Below are positions 11,602 to 20,340 of a stretch of 55,284 bases of DNA, piece by piece. The first letter of the stretch is position 1. Each line of letters opens with the position of its first letter. This DNA is from Perkinsus marinus ATCC 50983 (Eukaryota; Perkinsozoa; Perkinsida; Perkinsidae), in NCBI RefSeq assembly GCF_000006405.1, contig NW_003212397.1, forward strand, positions 209,539 through 264,822, in the 5' to 3' direction. The notes beneath the pieces are model-generated. The model saw only the letters and a list, made by a program, of their open reading frames with translations, ran no database searches and was not told the origin of the DNA. The position numbers and the translations under genes were made by a program.

Positions 11602-11683
11602 TGAAATTCCGTCCGCTCCGGTGGATGGTTTGTTCTCGAAAGTCTTGAAAAATCACCTAAGACTTACCTGTGCCTATAATGGG

Positions 11684-11699
11684 CGTTGAGGAAATGCAA
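11684..11699 (-). promoter_or_regulatory. Recurrent promoter-like motif
   Basis: TTGCATTTCCTCAACG on the minus strand, preceded by ATCTTGCAATCTTGC. Identical in sequence and orientation logic to the copy upstream of LSM12. Confidence 0.4.
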
Positions 11700-12498
11700 G
11701 TTTAAGCAAGATTGCAAGATGCTGCTACTTGGGTGGTTACAATAAGGCGTAGCAGCCCTTGGTTGTAAAGACCTTATCGATCTTTGGTGCTGCTCTGAAT
11801 ATAATTTCTCATATACTGCTCGTGAGTCATTATAGTACTGCTTGTCTAGCACAGTCCCTCGTAATGATACGTATATGGGGGCCAACTTGTTGTTGTTGTC
11901 ATCATAGTAGTCTACTGATCTGTTCTCGTCATTGAGCTCCACGCTGATGTTATAAAGAGTCGTAACATAGTCCTTAGTAATAGCGAGGAACAACTGATGA
12001 GCATTGACTTGTTGAGTTGTAACCAACTACAGAGGGGCAGAGCCCATCTACCACCTGCAGAGGCGCACGCTCGATATATTCGATCAGTATCTCAAATGGC
12101 GCTCGCCACGCATCATGATGAAGCCATCAAGGCTTAGTAATTAAGAGATAACAAACATTGAAGCCATTCTTTACGACCTTGCGTTATGTTTGCCCCAAGT
12201 AAAGAAAATTGTGAAGAGGGATAGTCCCCTGGGTCAGTGTGTGCCACCATTTTAGATGATGAATGTGTCCCTAAATGTGCTACCATTTTTCAGTCATCAG
12301 CGACATTGTCAACTATACTCAGTAGATCACACGATTGTGCATGCGACTTCGAATTACCAGATATCTAGTTCCGCTGCTCTGTGTGATATCGGCTGCTTTC
12401 ATAGCATCAACAAAGAATTGGATTTGCTGTCCCTCTACTTGACACGCATTTGAGGTCCGACTCGATTCTGTGATGTAATAGCATTTGCTATATCCTCA

Positions 12499-13300
12499 AT
12501 GCGGTCACACGCATCGACAGTCTTAGTGAAAACATTACGCGCAGATGGTGCACCGCTGAGCCTCCCACCCACCGAACAGTACGTGCCACTCGGCATACTC
12601 GATAATCAGGGATTGAATTTCGGAGTGGACACAGGTAGCGCGAGGAGCTTTGCTAACTACGGGCCGGTGTATAAAGCTGTGAATGGTAAAGGCCCCCTCC
12701 AGGTTGTGACTTCTGGCCGCCTACAAACCCTTGTGATGATATCTACTCGAGGGAGTAGTGCATGGCGATGCACTTCGGCGATGCTGATGCATATACGTGC
12801 ATGTTCAACACAATGTATCGACGTCCCAGAGGAGGCTCTGCTGGAAGAACTCAAAAGAGGGAAAGTCATTCTAGATCTTACATGTTTGGTACATGCATAG
12901 GAAAAAGGGAACGGCGTTACAGGAAGCCTCATTTTGGACGATACCATAATATCCGGAGATTATCATACACCCTTCATTGTGGGATAGTGGGTGTTAAGAG
13001 GATTGTCATTCCGCTATGGTCGATAAAATTCTTCGACTCTCTGAGGAATTTCCTGATGAGATTCCGCAGAACTGTTACTATGCCAAATGAGCACGCTCCA
13101 GGCCTGGGCCTCATAAACTTCGGGTTTTCAAGGCTGGTCGTCCTCAAGAAAATCTCAATAAAACTTCGATGCGGTTTCGAGGTACCTGTTTCATTAGGGA
13201 AGGTCCTTAGACGTACTTCAAGATGATGAGGGCAAATGCTGTTTCCTATCTACCAACAATCGGTTTTGCTATTGGCTAGCCATCATGGATATGATGATTG
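12499..13300 (+). pseudogene. Decayed pepsin-type aspartic protease
   Basis: The N-terminal part reads EQYVPLGILDNQG and then FGVDTGSARSFANYG, which is the first catalytic DTGS of a pepsin-like protease with the usual following strand. Later pieces of the same family are visible in changing frames: MHFGDADAYTCMFN, VPEEALLEELKRGKVILDL, LRLSEEFPDEIPQNCYYAK and DDEGKCCFLSTNNRFCYWL. No single frame or short-intron path joins them and internal stops are present, so this is read as a pseudogene of a multi-copy host protease. The second catalytic motif was not found. Its region is otherwise gene-free. Confidence 0.6.
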
Positions 13301-13594
13301 AACCCAAAACACTATATCTGTAGATGCCACAGAACGAGATGGTCTTTGGGCTTACACGGTGATGATCTCGTCATGTTCGGATATCCCCTCTTCCCTGCCT
13401 ACGACGTTAAGATTGATTCAATCAATTCCAAAGAATTGTCAAGTTGAGACCACTCAAGAGGTCGGGTCCTAGAAGCAAGCGGATATGAACACTGGAGTAG
13501 ATGTGAAATGCACTTTAAAGCATTGGAGTGATGATTATCATGTTGGCTGTTGTGATGCCTCATCGATTTGTGCGGTTGCGTGCTGCAATGTGGG

Positions 13595-13770
13595 AAGATA
13601 TGCATATGGTCAGCCACATATATCGGCGACAATATGGAAATTTTGGGAGAATGCTGTTGGTCGCTGAGCACTCCTACCTGAATTTGTATATAAATCCCTA
13701 CAGTTAGTGAGGAAACTCCCGAGCTCAGCTGAGGAAAGAGAGCATATATTCCCCCAACACTGACGTGCTG
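13595..13770 (+). repeat. Dispersed repeat R1
   Basis: Contains GATATGCATATGGTCAGCCA, ATCGGCGACAATATGGAAA, TTTTGGGAGAATG, GAGCTCAGCTGAGGAAA and CATATATTCCCCC in order. This is one of the most complete R1 copies. Confidence 0.75.
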
Positions 13771-14424
13771 TTCGTGCTCAGTGGGAATGGAATTTCTCAA
13801 CCGAAAAGTTGTCCCTCCTATACGAGACAATCACGTGTAGCACCTGGGGAGAAGAGACTGTCCAAGTCTCATGTGATTGATGGTATATGCATTATCGCAT
13901 ACCGCCGACTTAGCATCGAATACTGTATTTCGTATCTTGCCTCTATGAGGACTTCTCAAAAATCTTCGCTGTGCGCATTACCCGGTCGACTGTCATTATG
14001 TGATTCATCGGAGAGTTCATCTACACCTGTCGACGGGCGGATCGGTCGGCAGACCCCCGAGGAATATCCAGAGATACTGAATCGAGGGAGCTAGGTATTA
14101 GGTGTTGAGTGATACTGACTTTTTTCCCGCGCGCCACAAAATGATAGAAAACAAATGTCGCTAAGAAAGTAGCATAAAATGCTCAACGTTTTTCCAAATG
14201 AAAGAGACCAGACGACGACTACTAATCTCCTCGGGATTCTTATCGCCCCGTAGCGAATGAGAAAAAAACTTCCCACTGCAATGAATGAACTATAAAGTGG
14301 AAATCTGGAGTCCGACTATAGGAACTCAAGACCATTAGATATTATAAGAACGAAGCCTTGTATGATATCATAATAATAATCACTCAGCGGAGCGGAGAAT
14401 CCTCCAAGTCCTTCTGGAACCACT
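13771..14424. other. Intergenic, nothing recognised
   Basis: A 109-codon plus ORF (13765-14094) overlaps the end of the R1 copy and shows no family resemblance. The rest is AT-rich. Confidence 0.4.
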
Positions 14425-14820
14425 TCACCTACAATGATCCCTCACAGCCACCACCGTAGCGCCCCGGACATTCCTAAAAACAGACGTAGAGAGGCATGTC
14501 ATCGAGAATCAGCAAGGTGATCACCCGCAAAGCCACTCAGCCATACGTCCAGAACAATCTTTGCCAGGTCCCACAACCACATAGTTAGCGCCCACAGCAC
14601 GGCAATGGGCGACCAACTCAACCTGAGGCAAAAGCGCTCGCCCTAAAGTGAAAACAGGAGCAGAAGATGACATTACTACTTTGACGTTGTTGCTGGGACT
14701 AAGGAGTTCAAAATCAGTGTGGAGATTCTTAGCCTTCGATAGTTCCTCAACTTCCTGGCGGACTTTGGTCATCACGTTTGGTCCGGTGGTCTCGAAAAGA
14801 CTCTTTAGATATCTTCACAA
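14425..14820 (-). CDS. Universal-stress-protein-like domain, C-terminal part of a gene
   Basis: Two minus-strand exons are supported: one ending at 14525 and the last at 14425-14473, joined through a 51-bp GT-AG intron. The protein reads TKVRQEVEELSKAKNL, then VKVVMSSSAPVFTLGR, then VELVAHCRAVGANYVVVGPG, then MAEWLCG joined to NVRGATVVAV and a stop. The GANYVVVGPG strand-loop and the terminal VRGATVVAV resemble the nucleotide-loop half of USP/UspA domains. The N-terminal half was not found: the reading is open up to about 14812, but no upstream exon in phase could be identified. A plus ORF over the same DNA (14648-15214) is taken as antisense. Confidence 0.4.
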
Positions 14821-15691
14821 TATAGAAAACGATGATGCATTAAAGACACTCACTGCTAATCTCAAAATGCACTTCAAGGGACAATTTGAAAAACTGCTCA
14901 GGGAGAATAAAATAGTGGAGCGAGCGGAGCATATACCGCAACAACACGCACTTTCGCGTTGTGCGTGCGTGCAGAATTATTCTGACTTAACTGCGAAGCG
15001 TAGGAGGCCAGCAGATAGATCAAACGACTCCTCCATATGCCGAGATTCGTGCGGAAATCGAAGAAACGCGAAGTTTCAAAAACAATTTCTGACGAAAAAT
15101 GTCCAACCCAGGGATCGAACCGGGAACATGTCGAATTTCGTGATCGAATCAACAAACACGGACCCAGCAAGCTCCGTCCCTTCGTTATGGAGTCCTAGTT
15201 ATAGGAAACTATAACCGGCCACCCACAGCTTCTGGAGAAAATAAAGCGTCCAAATTCCGTAGTAAATACCAGAAACCACATGAGATTTGGACATTGTTTT
15301 CACCGGATTGTACTATAATTGATTTCTTGACAGTAGTGCATGTCGAGATAGCGAGTGTTAGAAAATACGCGTCCTCATCCATGGGGCAGAAGTGCACAGA
15401 AATCAACAAGAATTTCCACAGAAATTTCATCGCAATTTTCATTAAATTAGCACATCCCCCCCCCCCCCCCTCCCCTGGAGATAGGACCAATAGCAACCAC
15501 AGGATTGAATGATTTCGATAAACTAAATATATAAACAAAACTAGCAGTAATAATATCAGCGGCTCGATCTATATATGTATCAATTTACACTTACTGTTTT
15601 ATCATATTTTTTATTTTTACGCATAATCTCATGTACTAATATTTGCTATATTTTTGTAATACTCACTACTCGATAAACCCCCTTGTTTGAC
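14821..15691. other. Intergenic, nothing firm
   Basis: Contains a C homopolymer near 15455-15470 and a GGTTCGATCCC box (minus strand, about 15108-15118) that resembles a tRNA T-arm, but no full tRNA fold can be built. Confidence 0.4.
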
Positions 15692-16409
15692 TCACTCTCC
15701 AAAGACAAGAGCTTCCCCTTCAGCACTGACAGCCCCGGGGTCGGTCATGCTAGATAGTAGGTACTCCGGAAAAGGGCGTGGCACGTGGACACACGAAATG
15801 GTATCTCCTGAGGCTCGTAAAGATCACCACCGTTTTCCCCCAGCTGAGCTCAGAAATTTCCAATACTAACGACATGGGGTAAAAATGTACAGAAAACAAA
15901 ATTCCTCATTGTCGTCACCACGTGTAGTTGACCATGTGCATATTTTCATCACTGACAGAGCCAGTGTTCATATATATGTTTTCTTTCCTCAGCTGAGCTA
16001 GTACTCGTTTCCCCAGTGATTGTGAAAGCTTTCCCACGAATTGAACCACAATTCTCCTAATAGTCGTCAACACATGTAGTTGACCATATGCATATTTTTC
16101 GTCACTCATAGGTTTTGAATATATATACCTTTCACACAACTGAGCTCAGTGGTTTCTCCACAAATTATGAGAGCTCTTCCACAAATTGAACAATAGTTTC
16201 CCACAGTTGTTGTCAACACATGTAGTTGACCATGTGCATATTTAAAAACGCTCACCTTCCTGCGCGAGTTCAACAGCTTTTTTAATAGCAGCAGCAGTAC
16301 CCTCAGTGTCCTCAGCCCCCACAGGGACCACAAACTTCTTATTATTACCGTTCACTCCAGCAAGGCGAACGCGGGACATACCGCGTGCACAGTGAGAGAG
16401 GGAGAACAT
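15692..16409 (-). CDS. Hypothetical 89-aa protein; intron made of three R1 repeats
   Basis: Exons proposed: 16256-16409, 15791-15848 and 15692-15749, summing to 270 nt. The first exon reads MFSLSHCARGMSRVRLAG, then KKFVVPVGAEDTEGTAAAIK and KAVELAQE, a beta-strand-rich start with an amphipathic helix that might be a small beta-grasp fold. The last exons give ENGGDLYEPQEIPFRVMTD and AVSAEGEALVFGE. The donor G|GTGAGC at 16255 is good. The acceptor at 15849 lies in the end block of an R1 copy, and the last intron is 41 bp. No family assigned. Exon 1 is the secure part. Confidence 0.4.
15838..16250 (-). repeat. Three tandem R1 copies filling one intron
   Basis: Three head-to-tail copies of about 130-150 bp with cores at about 15918-15937, 16070-16090 and 16212-16232 (each TGTAGTTGACCATRTGCATA) and a CAGCTGAGCTCAG-type block between them. 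They occupy essentially all of intron 15849-16255 of the small minus-strand gene. The donor GTGAGCG is followed within a few bases by the core of the first copy. Confidence 0.85.
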
Positions 16410-17481
16410 GGTTACAGTGGCGAGATAAAGCTGTGTTTGATCAGAAGCTCTCGAGGGGAGTACAAGGCATTTATCCGCTGCCAAAACCACACCGCTGTGG
16501 TTACTATTAAATTTTTTAATAGTTTCACACACATGATATGATATGATTTGACACATAGTATTGGAGGAATTCATGATACTTTCCCCCAGAGATGGTATTG
16601 GTTTAAAATAAATATATATTATATATCCAACCAATTTATGAATAATCTATCGCTTTAATTCAATTTATTTCAAATGTTTATTACCATCTATTACGAGCGT
16701 TATATGTGGCTACCATAACAACTGAACATAAGAACTCACAGTAGCTGTGGTCAGTCGAAGAAGTAATTACTATATTGTTAGTATGAATAGTTCATACCAC
16801 ACCTTCGCCAACTTTATACGCCCAAACGTATAATAGCTGTAGTCTGTCGAACGAGTAACTTATAAGCACTTAAAGTTCATACCACACCTTCAACACATCT
16901 CACTCGGCATCGTGACTGATGATGAACTCTTTAACCTTCGCACTGTAGTATAGCCAATACTACGTACCATTGTTCCGCCCGTCTCTTTGCGGGCTCTGTT
17001 CATTTGTTTGATTGATTAAGGTTGATGGTCAACGTTTCAAACTTGTGACTCGTATAATCTACCATGTCAAACGTGTATAATTCTGTTTCCACAAAAAAAA
17101 CACATCTCACTATTTGCAAATGGGCAATATAACAACTGATCATAAGAAGCCCCAATAGCAGTGTTCAGTCGAAGAAGTAACTGCTACATTATAAATACTA
17201 GCATTTCATACCACACCTCCGCCGAATCTTACTGATTCCATATCCGGATTGCCTCCAGTATTACTCAACTCAACAGTTACGGAGTGAACGAGTTATTCGA
17301 AATGTCTTCCGCAGAAGAAAACCGAGCCGATTCCACCGACACCAATACGGACCGCATCTACTGTCGGAGGTATCACGATATCATATAGCTACATTTACTC
17401 CTGCTACTGCTGCTGATGTTGATGATCATATCATGATCAATCATCATCATAATATTACATATACCATTATACAAACCGGCT
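16410..17481. repeat. Gene-free stretch with three copies of repeat R3
   Basis: A block of about 70-75 bp beginning with GCTGTGGTCAGTCGAAGAAG and ending TTCATACCACACCTTCGCC occurs at 16745-16813, again (diverged) at 16828-16892, and at 17150-17223. A weaker match lies near 490-575. No gene seen. Confidence 0.65.
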
Positions 17482-19136
17482 TCAACTTCTCACGCCTTGC
17501 GTATGGTGACTCTCACTACTACTACTGTCACCACTTTCCTCTTCTCCCTGATCCTGTCGACGACAATGACTCGATGCAACAGCCGGCAACTGAACACACC
17601 CCCAATGCATAAAGAGCTGCCCTCGCTTAGCCGACAATCTCCGCTCAGCTATAGGTGGCCCTTTATAACTGATAGCACCACACATAGGAGGGGGGGCGCC
17701 GTTGGGATACTTTGGGTGCCGCAGCGGATGCTTATGTCGCGGCGGCTGGACTCCAACCTCGGACGTAGTAGTATCATCTTCTGCTGGCAAGGTAACAACT
17801 CCATTGATTCGGTTTTTGCTCTCATCGGGAATCTCATCAATCGAATTATATTCACCCTCGATTTCTTTTCTCAGCGTCACTCGCCACGAAATTACATCTT
17901 TTTTTCCTCCCAAAATAGCCGCTGGACTTCCAATATTCAACGCGTTGAATTCTCCCAGACCAAATTGTGATGCTCTCCTTGATACTCTCCTCCCCCTCTT
18001 CCCCATAGACGCTCTCTCGAAACTGTCGCTCCGCAGTGTAGTTGACGACGACACTGAACAATCATCCACAGCACTTGTAGCTCTACCCCCAAAACGATCA
18101 TACCGAAAATACACCTCCAAAATTGCTAAAGTCGGCGAAGTTAGCCCCGCAGACGACGACCCACATGCTTCCAAAATCGCCATTTCCGATGCGCATGCGT
18201 GCAAGGGTATTCGTGGCGGCATACCACACTTCGGTGAACATCCTCTGCATACTCTCATGTCCCTTATGTGAGGGAAATACTCATAACAGGTCTCAGAGAA
18301 CTCTTCCTCGGTCGTCGGCAATTCCCGACAGCCCGTCAGCATTTTTACTAAGCCGGCAAATAGGAAAGCCCCTCCGACTGTTATCCACGTGACCTCAGGT
18401 GCCATCACCAAACCGCTTCCAGTGATCATCTCTGAGAATGTTTCAACACTAACACCCCTTCTGAAATGTTCTTTGAAATCAATACCACCACCACCTCGCG
18501 TTAGAGGTAGTCTTAATCGATCTAACGCCTCGGGACAATACATATCTCTTCGCACATCGAAATGAAAATTAATTTTCCAAACACAGCCAGGAGGTCGCTG
18601 ACTGCGCATATTCCCACTCCGAACGTCCTCAGGGTGCCCAGCAACTTCACCATCCTTATTTGCAAAGGACAAACTCAACTGTAGTATTTTCACAAGGCCC
18701 ATATTAGTTCGAATAATCGCGTAATTTCGCTCCATGTCGTTTTTGAAAGGACCTGAAAATTACACAAGTACACGAAAATTTATATTTTCCCCACTACACT
18801 ATTACTACCAGTGGGCCTGGCTACCACACCAGGAAACCGGCCATCAACAGCAATGTAGGGATAATTTTCAACTAATTTTTCCATCAACCTCAGCTCATGC
18901 TCAACATCACTCGCCCAGACTTCCCGAACATAATAAGAGCTCAACGCCTCTGGAGATTCCATCTCAGCCGTCCACTGGACGGAACTAGACTCTGAAGAAT
19001 TTTCTCCCACTTTTTTGGTATCGCGCGAAGAACCACCACCACTAGTGAGGCCTTTCCTCGTCTGCATCGCTCCGCCGGTTTGATTTGAATTTTTCCGAGG
19101 CCTATTAATAGAAGACCTCAGGGAATGCCGCCGCAT
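17482..19136 (-). CDS. CAF1/POP2 (CNOT7/8-type) protein that lacks the catalytic residues
   Basis: Two exons, 18809-19136 and 17482-18752, with a 56-bp GT-AG intron; 1599 nt, 532 aa. The fit to CAF1 is ungapped over long stretches: VREVWASDVEHELRLMEKLV, then ENYPYIAVDGRFPGVVARP at the junction, NYAIIRTNMGLVKILQLSLS, DMYCPEALDRLRLP, GIDFKEHFRRGV and EVTWITVGGAFLFAGLVKML. CAF1 is the DEDD-type 3'-5' poly(A) exonuclease of CCR4-NOT. Here the first motif is VDGRFPG instead of MDTEFPG (Asp kept, Glu replaced by Arg). HSGYDFGYL has become VGGAFLFAGL (Asp to Leu), and QHQAGSD has become SSSAGLT (His to Ser, Asp to Thr). Four of five catalytic positions are therefore gone. About 190 residues of low-complexity tail follow, unlike the 285-aa canonical proteins. 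ATG 19136 is chosen because it follows a TTTTAG acceptor-like site. Likely a scaffold paralog. Confidence 0.85.
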
Positions 19137-19245
19137 GGTACAACGTGAATTCAAAAGCGGCACTAAAATCAATAGAAAAAAAATTCACCAATGTCACTGT
19201 GGTCAACGAGACGCGTTTTTCCAAATCTTGCAATCTTGCTCCCAC

Positions 19246-19261
19246 TTGCATTTCCTCAACG
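19246..19261 (+). promoter_or_regulatory. Recurrent promoter-like motif
   Basis: TTGCATTTCCTCAACG preceded by ATCTTGCAATCTTGC, identical to the LSM12 copy, about 110 bp upstream of the CAF1-like start but in the opposite orientation. Downstream on plus there is only a short ORF at 19319 (MAVDEGYLSDLGFGRS). Confidence 0.35.
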
Positions 19262-19486
19262 CAACAACGACCTCAACATTTACGTCACTGAGTGGGGTCG
19301 AAGATGGTTCGGACGTGATGGCCGTTGACGAAGGATACTTGAGTGACCTAGGATTCGGAAGAAGTGTGGTATGAATAATTGAGCTGAAAATGACCATATT
19401 AATATCAACAATATGTTCCCTCTTATCCCCCTCGACAGACTCCAACTTCATAGTTAGCAGTCCAACATTCGTTAGAACCTATAACA

Positions 19487-19929
19487 TCAGTACTCGAAGT
19501 TCGGATGAAGACAAGTAACCTCAGAAGGAATGCCTTCAACGTTTATACTCGGGGTAAAAAATTCCACCATACTTTCCCCGGCCGGTACACTTCCCTCTGG
19601 TAAAGAGCCAAGATCTGCACAAACGTTTTATCAATAATATCACCAAAATCGCAGAATTTTCACTTATTATTTTCCTAGCATGCACAGTGTCAACCAAGTA
19701 GTTCACCGTCCACTGCGCATTTGGTACCTAAACCGGACCTACTTTGTATCTTACACGCGTGAACCTCGGATACCTTTTGTGAAGCATTAATGGTAAGTTT
19801 AAGATTCAACTCCTTCTCCAAAGGGCAATCATTGGGCTCGATTTCGACCCCCTGCACATCTATTACGACCGGAACCATCGCGAAAACCCCAAACATGAAC
19901 ATAATAACGTTATCAAAGTTTATATACAT
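19487..19929 (-). CDS. Small secreted Cys-containing protein, 120 aa
   Basis: Two exons, 19695-19929 and 19487-19614, with an 80-bp GT-AG intron; 363 nt. The N-terminus (NVIMFMFGVFAMVPVVIDVQG) is a plausible signal peptide. The mature part has four cysteines (NDCPLE, VHACKIQ, GTKCAVDG, EVTCLHP), enough for two disulfides. No family recognised; the length and beta-rich look do not exclude a lipid-binding ML-type fold, but that is speculation. It lies between the CAF1-like gene and the cytidylyltransferase, all on the minus strand. Confidence 0.6.
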
Positions 19930-20340
19930 TTCCCCACAAAAACCGTATTTCTAAAACTGGAAAAACACTATTGAGCGAAGACCGACGCTACATGAATAAC
20001 TCGAAATGTGGTATGATTAAATTTAATATTTTTTCGCCACCGATTTCAAGTTCTCCAAACCGAGTCATTTTCATTCCCCTTCCTACCACGACTATCTCAA
20101 CTCAACACGAAGAACCATTAACCGAACAAAATGTAGGGCGAAAAGTTCTGCCATTTATACGCATTTTCTCGGAGGAAGAATCAGCAGTTTCACCAGCAAC
20201 AAACCTCAACTGTGAAGATAGTTGCTAAGCTAATAAGCGTGATAAGATCTAGGAAATATTCGATGTCACCAATCTGTCCTTATGTTTATTCGCAGTGTAC
20301 CTTAACACGCACATACGATGATACTTTCCCATGAATAATA

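Noticed and set aside
11664-12026. 120-codon minus ORF
   Set aside because: It reads through the promoter-like motif (ILQSCLNLHFLNA is the motif translated), has no family resemblance and no upstream exon.
15080-15130. tRNA-like T-arm (GGTTCGATCCC, then TTTTT, minus strand)
   Set aside because: No D-arm or A box at the right distance and the acceptor stem does not pair; at best a tRNA-derived repeat end.
14648-15214. 188-codon plus-strand ORF
   Set aside because: Antisense to the USP-like exon for much of its length, no domain, basic low-complexity end.
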